Shown here: positions 8,112 through 15,867 of the stretch, piece by piece
Numbering within the stretch: position 1 is the stretch's first letter
How the letters are laid out: the number at the start of each line of letters is the position of its first letter
Source: Caryophanales bacterium
Lineage (GTDB): Bacteria > Bacillota_I > Bacilli_A > RF39 > UBA660
DNA: 29,869 nucleotides
Reading direction: 5' to 3'
Assembly: GCA_016291895.1 (NCBI GenBank)
Contig: JAEEZO010000039.1
Coordinates: 1-29,869 of the forward strand
Notes under the pieces: model-generated
The model's database searches: none
The model's input: the letters and a program-made list of their open reading frames with translations, nothing else
What the model was told of the DNA's origin: nothing
Position numbers and translations under genes: made by a program

Positions 8112-10394
8112 ATGTTAAAAACTAATCTACCTGTCTTGATATTACATGACGTAGTATTGTTCCCTCATGCCGAAGTAAAACTTGAATTTGATCGAAGTGA
8201 AGATAAGAAAATTATTTCATTATCTGAAAATTATTTTAATAATTATATTTTTATTATTTCTACAAAAGATGATATTTTAAAAACTAAAAAATTTCCGACA
8301 ATTGGTGTTGTGGCTCAAGTTAAATTTAAAATAGATATGCCTAATGGTCTTATGAAAGTATCATTTAAAGGTATTAGTCGTGCTAAAGCTCATAATTATC
8401 ATTATGATAATGATATATATGATGTTAATATTACAAATGTTGAAGTAGATAAAATAACTCCAACAGAAGAACTTGCTAATGCTCGTGTTTTAAAAAACCT
8501 TTTTGTTGAATATTTAGATAACAAGAGATCTTTAGGAAATAGTGTTATTTCACAAATAGAAGATATTAATAATATTGATGTTTTAACAGACTCTATTGTA
8601 TCTTTTATGCCAATATCATTTGATAGACAATTAAGTTATATTAATGAATTAGTACCACTTTCACGTGTTACAATGCTTGTTGATGATCTTCATTACGAAT
8701 TATCTCTTCTTGAATATGAATCAAGTCTTGATGATCGTGTAGAAGTAAATCTTGATAATAGTCAAAAAGAATTTATTTTACGTGAGAAGTTACGTATTAT
8801 TAATGAAGAATTAGGAATTGAAGAAAATCCTGATGTTGCTAAGTTAAAAGATAAACTGGAACATCTTGATGCACCTCTTCATGTAAAAAATAGAATAAGT
8901 GAAGACTTAGAGCGATATAAACTCTGTAATGCGAATTCTCCAGAAGTTGGTATTTTAAGAAATTATCTTGATACACTTTTTGCTCTTCCTTGGAATAAAA
9001 GTACAAAAGATAATAACGATATCAAAAGTATTAAAGAAATATTAGAGAATAGTCATTATGGTCTTGATAATGCTAAAGAACGTGTTATTGAATACATTGC
9101 TACTAAAAAATATACTAAAAGTAAAAATAGTCCTATTATTTGTCTAGTTGGACCACCAGGTGTAGGTAAAACAAGTCTTGCTAAAGCTATTAGTTTAGCT
9201 CTTAAAAGAAAATGTGTAAAAATCTCTGTTGGTGGAATTAATGATGAAGCAGAAATAACTGGTCATAGAAGAGCCTATGTAGGTGCTGCACCAGGTAAAA
9301 TAATAACAGGACTAAAACGGGTAGGTGTAAATAATCCTGTTTTTATTATCGATGAAATTGATAAAATGACTAAAGATATAAAGGGTGATCCTGCCTCCAG
9401 TTTATTAGAGATTCTTGATAAAGAACAAAATGATAAATTTGTTGATCATTTTATTGAAGAAGAGTTTGATTTATCTAATGTTATGTTTATTTTAACAGCG
9501 AATTATATTGATAAAATCCCTGATGAATTAAAAGATAGATTAGAAATAATTGAACTAACTAGTTATACGCTTTTAGAAAAAGTTAATATTGCAGAAAACT
9601 ATTTATTAAAGAAATTATCTGAAGAATATAAAGTAACTAAAGATGAATTTAATCTTCGTCATGGAACAATTATTAAAATTATTAATAATTATACTCGAGA
9701 AAGTGGTGTTCGTGAACTTGAAAGATTAATAAGAATGTTATATCGAAAATTTATTTATTGTAAGTTAATTAATAATGAAATAATTGATGTAAATGATTTA
9801 ACAAAATATTTAGGTCCTATTAAATATCCTCAAGATGAAAATTATGATAATACAATAGGTATGGTAAATGGTCTTTCTTATAATCCAATGGGTGGAGCTT
9901 TAGTTAAAATAGAGTCTGCAATGTATCCTGGTACTGGTATTATTACAGCATCATCATCACTTGGTGATATGATTAAAAATTCTATGGATTTAGCTTTTAT
10001 TTATTTAAAAAGTCATGCCAAAGATTTTAAGATTGATTATAATCTTTTAAATGAAAATGATTTTTATCTTAATTTTCCTAATTTAAATCAAAAGAAAGAT
10101 GGCCCATCAGCAGGAGTAAATATTGTAACATCTTTATTAAGTTTAATTAAGAAAGTTAAGATACCTAAAAATATATCTATGACTGGTGAAATAACTTTAT
10201 CTGGTAAGATTATTCGTGTAGGTGGTCTTAAAGAAAAACTTACAGTTGCTTTATCAAATAATATTGACACCTTATATCTACCTTATGATAATAAAAATGA
10301 TACGATTGACTTTGATGGTGAATATAAAGATAAACTAAAGATTATATTTGTTGATAATTATTTAGATATTTTTAAAAGTTTGTTTAAAAAATAA
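8112..10394 (+). CDS. lon: ATP-dependent protease Lon
   Basis: A 760-residue serine protease of the AAA+ class that unfolds and degrades damaged and regulatory proteins in the cytoplasm. The start is ATG 8112 after GAGAGGAG (8097-8104), giving the typical Lon beginning LPVLILHDVVLFPH. An in-frame TTG at 8055 is the promoter -35 box and is rejected. The order is: N-terminal substrate-binding domain (about 1-200), helical linker, AAA+ domain with Walker A GPPGVGKT (347-354) and Walker B IIDEID (Asp414, Glu415), then the protease domain. The catalytic dyad is Ser666 in DGPSAG and Lys709 in GGLKEK, with the same 43-residue spacing as E. coli Ser679/Lys722. The length is normal for bacterial LonA. 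It is a single-gene unit with its own promoter and terminator. Confidence 0.97.
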   Translation: MLKTNLPVLILHDVVLFPHAEVKLEFDRSEDKKIISLSENYFNNYIFIISTKDDILKTKKFPTIGVVAQVKFKIDMPNGLMKVSFKGISRAKAHNYHYDNDIYDVNITNVEVDKITPTEELANARVLKNLFVEYLDNKRSLGNSVISQIEDINNIDVLTDSIVSFMPISFDRQLSYINELVPLSRVTMLVDDLHYELSLLEYESSLDDRVEVNLDNSQKEFILREKLRIINEELGIEENPDVAKLKDKLEHLDAPLHVKNRISEDLERYKLCNANSPEVGILRNYLDTLFALPWNKSTKDNNDIKSIKEILENSHYGLDNAKERVIEYIATKKYTKSKNSPIICLVGPPGVGKTSLAKAISLALKRKCVKISVGGINDEAEITGHRRAYVGAAPGKIITGLKRVGVNNPVFIIDEIDKMTKDIKGDPASSLLEILDKEQNDKFVDHFIEEEFDLSNVMFILTANYIDKIPDELKDRLEIIELTSYTLLEKVNIAENYLLKKLSEEYKVTKDEFNLRHGTIIKIINNYTRESGVRELERLIRMLYRKFIYCKLINNEIIDVNDLTKYLGPIKYPQDENYDNTIGMVNGLSYNPMGGALVKIESAMYPGTGIITASSSLGDMIKNSMDLAFIYLKSHAKDFKIDYNLLNENDFYLNFPNLNQKKDGPSAGVNIVTSLLSLIKKVKIPKNISMTGEITLSGKIIRVGGLKEKLTVALSNNIDTLYLPYDNKNDTIDFDGEYKDKLKIIFVDNYLDIFKSLFKK

Positions 10395-10423
10395 CTATTT
10401 TACCTAAAATAGTTATTTTATTT
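10388..10423 (+). terminator. AT-only terminator overlapping the lon stop codon
   Basis: AAATAACTATTTT (10389-10401) pairs with AAAATAGTTATTT (10406-10418) around a 4-base loop, followed by a T-rich tail. The lon stop TAA (10392-10394) lies inside the left arm. The stem has only one G-C pair but is 13 bp long. Confidence 0.65.
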
Positions 10424-10456
10424 TAGGAAATATGATATTCTATTAATAGGTGTTAT

Positions 10457-11134
10457 ATGAAAAAAATAGTTTTTATTGTATTATTACTATTAATAACTTA
10501 TAATGTAAAAGCCTTAAGATGTGAATATAAGATTGATCACAATAATGTTGGTCTTATTATTACGGTTGGTAGTGATAAAGGTATTAATGCATCTTTAAGT
10601 GGAGGCGTTTACTTAATGCCTGGTAGGACTAACGATATTGGTGAATTTATTAAATTGACGCAAAATAGTTCATGTCCACCTAAGGCTTATTATGCTTGTA
10701 AGGCTAGTAAATACTGTAGAATAAATACGAACTATTTTGTGGATAATAACGCTGTATTATATGGTGTTTTGGAATTAAAAAGTCAATCTCAAGGTACCGT
10801 AATTGATGATGATGGAGATGGTGATGGTGGTGGTCACGCTACTGTTGTAACAGTTGTTGAAGATATTAAAAAAGGTGATGGCTGTGGAGCTATTCGTGGC
10901 CTTGAAGATTTAATTGAAACATCAATTAAGATGCCATTAATTATTTTAGGTGCTGTCTTATTTTTAGTATTTACAACTCTTGAATATGCTAAAGTTGTCT
11001 TTTCTGGGGAAGGTGGTTCTTTTAAAAAAGCCAATGAAAATACTATGAAAAGAGGACTTGGATTTGGTATTCTTGCCTTATCACCATTTATAATTCAATT
11101 ATTATTAAGTATTGCTGAAATACCAGCATGTTAA
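10457..11134 (+). CDS. Pilin-like exported protein, probable VirB2/TrbC-type subunit of the type IV secretion locus
   Basis: A 225-residue protein with ribosome binding site AGGTG (10448-10452). A signal peptide (MKK then a Leu/Ile core, ending near VKA-L at 19) leads into an exported domain with six cysteines (in LRCEY, SSCPPKAYYACKASKYC, GDGCG and the C-terminal IPAC). A low-complexity Asp/Gly linker lies near 118-130 (DDDGDGDGGGH). The C-terminal third has two hydrophobic helices (about 158-180 and 198-220) joined by a short Gly/Lys loop. That arrangement is typical of VirB2/TrbC pilins and of the pilin-like Mbov_0395-type proteins of mycoplasma integrative elements. The assignment rests on topology and on the VirB3/B4/B6/D4-like genes downstream, not on a signature motif. 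It is the first gene of an operon with cdsA and rseP. Possible promoter: an extended -10 TGATATTCT at 10433-10441. Confidence 0.65.
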   Translation: MKKIVFIVLLLLITYNVKALRCEYKIDHNNVGLIITVGSDKGINASLSGGVYLMPGRTNDIGEFIKLTQNSSCPPKAYYACKASKYCRINTNYFVDNNAVLYGVLELKSQSQGTVIDDDGDGDGGGHATVVTVVEDIKKGDGCGAIRGLEDLIETSIKMPLIILGAVLFLVFTTLEYAKVVFSGEGGSFKKANENTMKRGLGFGILALSPFIIQLLLSIAEIPAC

Positions 11135-11149
11135 AAAGGATGTGTTTTT

Positions 11150-11956
11150 ATGAAAACAAGAATTATTAGTGCAATTATTATGACAATAATATTTTTGCCA
11201 ATTTTAATATTAGGTGGTATTCCTTATATAGTAGCAGGAAGTATTCTTGCTCTTTTAGGGTTATATGAATTATTAAGACTCGAAAAAGTACCATTTTTAA
11301 TGAAAATCATAAGTTATATTTTATGTTTATTTATTATTATAAGTGATTTTATTATTAAAGACTTTAATTCATTTAACTACTATTTAATTATGGGAATGTT
11401 CCTTCTATATAGTATTATTATGATTATTAATAGTGATTTAGAAAAATATGATTATAAAAAATGTTTATGGCTTCTAACTTCAACTATAATGATTGGTTTT
11501 ATGTTCAAAAACTTTATTAATGTTCGTGTTGTAGAAAGTCTAAGTTTAAAAAATATTTCTAATTTATATACTGTTTTACATTTGTTTTTAATAACAATTA
11601 CAACAGATAGTTTTGCACTATTTTGTGGAAAATTATTTGGAAAACACAAATTAATTCCAAAGGTATCACCTAATAAAACAATTGAAGGTAGTGTAGGTGG
11701 AACTATTTTTGGAACGATTATACCAGTATTATTTTTAATGATTGTGGGTTATGAAATTAATTTATTAATTGTTATCGAAACATTTGTTTTAACAATTATT
11801 TGTGCTTTCGGAGATTTATTCTTTTCAAGTATTAAAAGATTCTATAACGTTAAAGATTTTAGTAACTTAATTCCAGGTCATGGAGGTATATTAGATCGAT
11901 TAGATAGTATACTATTTGTTATTAGTGCATATATTATAATGGTTAATATTTTATAG
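11150..11956 (+). CDS. cdsA: Phosphatidate cytidylyltransferase CdsA
   Basis: A 268-residue membrane enzyme that makes CDP-diacylglycerol from phosphatidic acid and CTP, the entry to phosphatidylglycerol and cardiolipin synthesis. At least six hydrophobic segments are visible. The C-terminal region carries the family signature from Ser226 on: SSIKRF, then VKDFSNLIPGHGG and LDRLD, with the Asp and His-Gly-Gly residues expected of CTP:phosphatidate transferases. The start ATG follows GGATGTG, 15 bases after the pilin-like gene; rseP follows 8 bases later. The cdsA-rseP pairing is common in bacteria, so only the pilin-like gene ahead of it is unusual. Confidence 0.95.
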   Translation: MKTRIISAIIMTIIFLPILILGGIPYIVAGSILALLGLYELLRLEKVPFLMKIISYILCLFIIISDFIIKDFNSFNYYLIMGMFLLYSIIMIINSDLEKYDYKKCLWLLTSTIMIGFMFKNFINVRVVESLSLKNISNLYTVLHLFLITITTDSFALFCGKLFGKHKLIPKVSPNKTIEGSVGGTIFGTIIPVLFLMIVGYEINLLIVIETFVLTIICAFGDLFFSSIKRFYNVKDFSNLIPGHGGILDRLDSILFVISAYIIMVNIL

Positions 11957-11964
11957 GAGGCATT

Positions 11965-13071
11965 ATGATTTTATCAATTTTATATTTTTTACTAATTTTA
12001 GGAACAATTGTCCTTGTTCACGAATTTGGTCATTTCTTTTTTGCTAAATTATTTGGTGTCTATGTATATGAGTTCTCCATTGGTATGGGACCAAAATTAT
12101 TTGGTAAAAAAGGGAAAAATGGAGAAACAGAATATTGTATTCGTGCAATACCAATAGGAGGATTTGTTCAATTAGCTGGTGAAGGGTTAGATGATGATAA
12201 ATCTATTCCCAAGAAAAGATTATTGCAATCAAAACCGGTTTGGCAAAGATTTCTAATTATGTTCTTTGGAGCTGGAAATAACTTTATTTTAGCAATAGTA
12301 ACGCTTTTTGTTTTAGCATTAATTGTTGGTGCTCCAAGTAACAGTAATATGATAAAAGGAGTTATTCCAGGTAGTCCTGCTGAAGTAGCGGGTATTAATA
12401 AAGGGGATTATATTGTTGAAGTAAATGGTAATAGTGTAAGTAATTTAGATGAATTACAATTATATTTAACTATTGAAACAATGAATATTAATGAACAAAG
12501 GGTAAAAGATAAAGCTGAAAATATTGAAAAGAAATACGATTTTGAAATAAAAGTTTTAAGAGGTAAAGAAACTTTATCGTTAAGACTCGAACCATTGGAT
12601 GAAGAGACGGCTAAAGAAAAAGAATATAGTGTTGGTATAGAATTTGATAATACTAGAAAACATGGCTTCTTTGCAGCTATTTCATATTCTTTTAAGAAGA
12701 CAGGATCTTTAATTAAACAAATGGTAATTACGATTAAAGAATTAATAACAGGAAATGTAAGTACAAAGAATTTATCAGGCCCTGTAGGAATACTTCGAGC
12801 TGTTGATCAAACACAAAAAGAATCAACTTCAACACTTGTTGATTTATTCTCACTTCTTGCTTTATTATCTTTAAATGTTGGCTTTATTAATTTAATACCA
12901 TTCCCTGCCTTTGATGGTGGTAGAATACTATTCTTATTTATTGAGAAGATAAGAAGAAAACCAATTAAACCAGAAGTTGAAAATATGATTAATAATATAG
13001 GATTTGTTCTTTTACTACTATTGATTGTATATGTAACATTTGGTGATATAAGAAACTGGATAGGATTTTAG
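11965..13071 (+). CDS. rseP: Site-2 intramembrane zinc protease RseP
   Basis: A 368-residue M50 metalloprotease that cleaves membrane-spanning segments, for example anti-sigma factors and signal-peptide remnants. The zinc motif HEFGH is at residues 19-23 in the first membrane helix. The third zinc ligand is Asp317 in the motif NLIPFPAFDGGR. A single PDZ domain lies between, at about 125-215 (GVIPGSPAEVAGI, then GDYIVEVNG). The length and order match Firmicutes RasP. The ribosome binding site is AGGAGG just after the cdsA stop codon. Its 3' end forms the left arm of the terminator. It is cotranscribed with cdsA and the pilin-like gene. Confidence 0.96.
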   Translation: MILSILYFLLILGTIVLVHEFGHFFFAKLFGVYVYEFSIGMGPKLFGKKGKNGETEYCIRAIPIGGFVQLAGEGLDDDKSIPKKRLLQSKPVWQRFLIMFFGAGNNFILAIVTLFVLALIVGAPSNSNMIKGVIPGSPAEVAGINKGDYIVEVNGNSVSNLDELQLYLTIETMNINEQRVKDKAENIEKKYDFEIKVLRGKETLSLRLEPLDEETAKEKEYSVGIEFDNTRKHGFFAAISYSFKKTGSLIKQMVITIKELITGNVSTKNLSGPVGILRAVDQTQKESTSTLVDLFSLLALLSLNVGFINLIPFPAFDGGRILFLFIEKIRRKPIKPEVENMINNIGFVLLLLLIVYVTFGDIRNWIGF

Positions 13072-13089
13072 ACTATCCAGTTTTTCTTT
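13054..13089 (+). terminator. Terminator overlapping the 3' end of rseP
   Basis: AACTGGATAG (13054-13063) pairs perfectly with CTATCCAGTT (13073-13082) around a 9-base loop that contains the rseP stop codon TAG (13069-13071). It is followed by TTTTTCTTT. The T tract runs into the next promoter. Confidence 0.88.
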
Positions 13090-13115
13090 ACATTTTACGT
13101 CAAGTGTGTTATAAT
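13087..13115 (+). promoter_or_regulatory. Strong extended -10 promoter upstream of the 809-residue protein gene
   Basis: TTTACA (13087-13092) and TATAAT (13110-13115) are 17 bases apart, with the extended element TG at 13107-13108. The -10 box is flanked by an inverted repeat, ACGTCA (13097-13102) and TGACGT (13117-13122), suggesting an operator. The leader to the ATG at 13217 would be about 95 bases. Confidence 0.75.
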
Positions 13116-13190
13116 ATGACGTTAGATGAGGAGGAATACTTACTTTTAGGAGTCAAATTATTGACGTTAAATATAGTCAAATGCTATATT
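13097..13190 (+). promoter_or_regulatory. Cluster of repeated elements in the leader, possible operator
   Basis: Three copies of a TGACGT-type half-site are present: one inverted (ACGTCA 13097-13102) and two identical direct copies of TGACGTTA (13117-13124, 13162-13169). AGTCAAAT occurs twice (13151-13158, 13175-13182). AATATAG/CTATATT forms a hairpin at 13170-13190. A perfect ribosome binding sequence AGGAGG (13129-13134) has no ATG, GTG or TTG at a normal distance. The copy at 13161 (TTGACG) also reads as a -35 box with TATATT at 13185-13190, 18 bases on, so a second promoter is possible. Binding of a regulator is inferred from the repeats only. Confidence 0.45.
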
Positions 13191-13216
13191 AATAATAGAA
13201 GTAGGTGAGTTTAATC

Positions 13217-15646
13217 ATGACAGAAGATGAATTAAGAAGATTAGATGGGAATTTAGGTGCCCAAGTAAAATCTTTAGACGAAGAAATCAAAAAATTAGAC
13301 GAAAAAATAGAAGAAATAGGTTTATTTAAGAGATTAGCTAATAGAACAATGACTCAACGTAGTAAAGAAAAATTAAGAGCCCAACGTGAAAAAATGGAAC
13401 AATATCGTACGGCTATTCAATCTTTACAAACAGCTATTAGTGTTGCTGATCCAACAAAAAGAGCTAGTGTTGCAGAACAACAAGCTGCTTATAATAATCT
13501 ATTAAAGTTAGAAGAAACAATAAATTATGATGATGCAGTGACACCACTTGCAGTATCAGGAGAGAAAGTAAGAAGTAGTTTAAGAAATACTTTCCAAACA
13601 ATTTATAATAGACGTGTTAGTTCAAGTTATGGAAGAATTTTACTTAATGGTTTAATAGTAGCTGCTGGTGTAGTTGCTGCTCCTATTGCATTAAACTTTT
13701 TAGGATTACCAGCATTAGTAGGAGCTATTAGTCCTGTTATTTGGGGTGCTTTAGGTGTAACTGGTATACGTAGTATTACACATCTTGCAACTAAATTTTT
13801 AAGAAATAGAAATGTTAAGAGACAAGAACCACCTAGAAAATATGAAGAAATGTATCCAACACTTAAAAATGTTAAAGGATTTACTAATACTTTAAGTTAC
13901 TTTAGAGGATTACGTCGTAGTGTAGGAAAAAGATTTGATGCTATGACAGATAGTGAATTATTTAAAAGATATAAAACAGCTGGTTTTGCTCCTATTGCTT
14001 CACTTGGTGATGATACAAAAGGTGACGGAAAAGACAAAGAAGATACTAAAAAAGATGGAAAATCATTTGAAGCTAGTATTGCAGCTATCGTAGCTCAAGT
14101 AGTAGCTTTAGAGGTTTCAAATAAAGATGAAGTTAATAAGTTCATTGATGAAGAATTTAGTGTAAAATATGCTGCTATTTCAGCAACACCAGGTGTTGAA
14201 ATTAAAAATAGAGATTTATTAGAATTATGTAATTCATATTTAAAAATCGTTAAAGCTGCTCATGAAGGAGCTATTAATGAAACAGCTCTTGAAAGTTTCT
14301 TAAATATGGAAGGAACTAGTGAAAACTTTAAATCAGTACATGATCGTTTAGTAATGAAATTAGAATCTTTATTACAAGATATCTTTAAGGATACTTTATC
14401 TGATTCAGTTAAAGAAATGTTTGAAAAATACAAACATACTGCAAAAGAAAAATCAGGTGGAGCTGGTGGAGATAAACCAGATCCTGAAGATTTGGATGAC
14501 GAAGATGAAAAGAAGAAAGATGGAGGAAAGAAAGATAAGAAAGATTCTGAAAGTCCAAAACCAGGACCAGGTCCAGAACCAGGTCCAGAACCTGGACCAA
14601 AACCAGATCCTACTGATGATTTAACTCCAGAAAAGGTTAAAGAAGAAATTGGTAAAATCATTGATAAGATGTCAAGAAGTACAACATCAGTTGATTTTGC
14701 AGAATGTTTAAAAGAATTAAATGAATTAATTAAAAATTCAAGAGAAAAAGGCGTTGCTGTTACTTATGATGAAGAAACAAAGATGATATTAACGTTGTTA
14801 AGATCATATACAAGTTTCTTAGAATCAATCCGTTCAGGTATTTATGATAACAAAGTATTCTATAATAACTTAAGAGATTTCTTAGATCCTGAAAAAGAAG
14901 TAGGAAGCGAACGTGTTAAAAACTTTAGATCAATCTTAATTAGACAATTAAATTCTCTAGTTAGAGATGAATTAAAGATTAATGATACTCGTTTAACTGG
15001 CTTAATTGATTACGGATTTTCAAAAAGAACAAGAGGTTCATTTGGAACAACAGCATCACAAGTTGCCTTAATTCAAAATCTAGAAAGATTTGATTTTAGA
15101 GATTTCAGTCCAGAAAATATTGCTTTAGCTCGTAATATGTTAGATGAGATGAGAGAAATCGAAAGAATGAAAACTCCAGAAAATGAATTCCATTTAGATA
15201 GTGGATTAACTGATACAGTAACTAGTCTTGAAATGTTTAGTTCAGTTGCTAGAGATAGAGAAAGATTAAGTGCTCAAATTAAAGCATGTCAATCAGTAAT
15301 TAGTAACCCTGCTGGTTATGCTGAACCTGATGCAAGAGCTACAATTGAAAATTGTATTAGAACTTATTATCATATTATTGGTTTTGTAAATCATGTAGTA
15401 AGAAATGCATATTCAGGTTATACATATCAAGATAGAAGTGGTAATTCTAAAAATCATGCGTTTACTGACGGTGAAAGTGGTATTGAAGCTGCCATTGATT
15501 TAAAACTTTTAAGTGCAAGTCAAATTACTTCATTAAAGAAAATAATGGAATTCTATAAGAATTCTGAACTAAGAGCAACTACTGGTATGACTGCTCAAAG
15601 TGAACGTGTTGATGAGTATTTATCTGGATATAAAGCTCGTAGATAA
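13217..15646 (+). CDS. 809-residue coiled-coil/membrane protein of unknown function in the secretion locus
   Basis: The start is chosen at ATG 13217, because AGGTGAG (13203-13209) is correctly spaced for it; an in-frame GTG at 13205 lies inside that site. Residues 1-85 are highly charged and helical, probably coiled coil. A hydrophobic stretch at about 145-185 (AAGVVAAPIALNFLGLPALV and following) could form one or two membrane helices. A Lys/Asp linker lies near 264-283 and a helical domain at about 285-410. A disordered acidic/basic stretch (about 413-450) leads into a Pro-Gly-Pro/Glu/Lys repeat (about 450-466). The C-terminal helical domain of ~340 residues has many Arg and no membrane segments. 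I do not recognise the family. Monocistronic, it lies between the pilin operon and the VirB6-like operon. It shares a promoter motif with the latter, so a scaffold or accessory role in the secretion machine is plausible but unproven. Confidence 0.8.
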   Translation: MTEDELRRLDGNLGAQVKSLDEEIKKLDEKIEEIGLFKRLANRTMTQRSKEKLRAQREKMEQYRTAIQSLQTAISVADPTKRASVAEQQAAYNNLLKLEETINYDDAVTPLAVSGEKVRSSLRNTFQTIYNRRVSSSYGRILLNGLIVAAGVVAAPIALNFLGLPALVGAISPVIWGALGVTGIRSITHLATKFLRNRNVKRQEPPRKYEEMYPTLKNVKGFTNTLSYFRGLRRSVGKRFDAMTDSELFKRYKTAGFAPIASLGDDTKGDGKDKEDTKKDGKSFEASIAAIVAQVVALEVSNKDEVNKFIDEEFSVKYAAISATPGVEIKNRDLLELCNSYLKIVKAAHEGAINETALESFLNMEGTSENFKSVHDRLVMKLESLLQDIFKDTLSDSVKEMFEKYKHTAKEKSGGAGGDKPDPEDLDDEDEKKKDGGKKDKKDSESPKPGPGPEPGPEPGPKPDPTDDLTPEKVKEEIGKIIDKMSRSTTSVDFAECLKELNELIKNSREKGVAVTYDEETKMILTLLRSYTSFLESIRSGIYDNKVFYNNLRDFLDPEKEVGSERVKNFRSILIRQLNSLVRDELKINDTRLTGLIDYGFSKRTRGSFGTTASQVALIQNLERFDFRDFSPENIALARNMLDEMREIERMKTPENEFHLDSGLTDTVTSLEMFSSVARDRERLSAQIKACQSVISNPAGYAEPDARATIENCIRTYYHIIGFVNHVVRNAYSGYTYQDRSGNSKNHAFTDGESGIEAAIDLKLLSASQITSLKKIMEFYKNSELRATTGMTAQSERVDEYLSGYKARR

Positions 15647-15650
15647 TAAT

Positions 15651-15680
15651 AAAAAGATGATATTTTATCATCTTTTTTTG
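15651..15680 (+). terminator. Rho-independent terminator after the 809-residue protein gene
   Basis: AAAAAGATGATA (15651-15662) pairs with TATCATCTTTTT around a 3-base loop, ending in a seven-T run to 15679. It begins four bases after the stop codon. Confidence 0.88.
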
Positions 15681-15771
15681 TATATAAAGTTGACAGTTTA
15701 CACTTTTTGTATTAATGTATTCATGATTAAGCGACATTTTATTAAAAAAGGGAAAATATTTTATATAAATT

Positions 15772-15791
15772 CGTCACTTATGTGTTATAAT
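15772..15791 (+). promoter_or_regulatory. Extended -10 promoter of the VirB6/B3/B4-like operon
   Basis: TGTGTTATAAT (15781-15791) is identical over 11 bases to the extended -10 of the promoter at 13105-13115, and CGTCA lies just upstream in both (15772-15776 and 13098-13102). The -35 region is poor, typical of extended -10 promoters. An upstream TTGACA (15690-15695) has no convincing -10 partner. Confidence 0.6.
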
Positions 15792-15807
15792 TTTAATATA
15801 GGATATT

Positions 15808-15842
15808 ATAGTTTATAAGGAATAAATTATTAAACTATTTTT
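15808..15842 (+). promoter_or_regulatory. Leader hairpin upstream of the VirB6-like gene
   Basis: ATAGTTTA (15808-15815) pairs with TAAACTAT (15831-15838) around a 15-base loop, followed by T residues to 15842 and then the ribosome binding site. It would lie at the very start of the transcript. It could be a weak attenuator or an mRNA-stabilising 5' stem; nothing links it to a known riboswitch. Confidence 0.35.
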
Positions 15843-15867
15843 GATATTAAAGGATGGAGTAAGTTTT

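Noticed and set aside
13121..13149. A seven-codon leader peptide starting at ATG 13126
   Set aside because: It would be nearly leaderless with no binding site; the AGGAGG inside it is better described as an orphan binding sequence.
14421..14624. Plus-strand open frame rich in Gln and Asn
   Set aside because: An out-of-frame reading of the same low-complexity stretch.
14260..14661. Pro/Ser-rich open frame on the minus strand
   Set aside because: It is the mirror of the low-complexity Lys/Asp and Pro-Gly coding stretch of the 809-residue protein, with no ribosome binding site or promoter.
15600..15818. 72-codon open frame across the end of the 809-residue protein gene
   Set aside because: It runs through a strong terminator and a promoter region, has no ribosome binding site, and its Phe/Ile/Tyr-rich content is that of AT-rich intergenic DNA.
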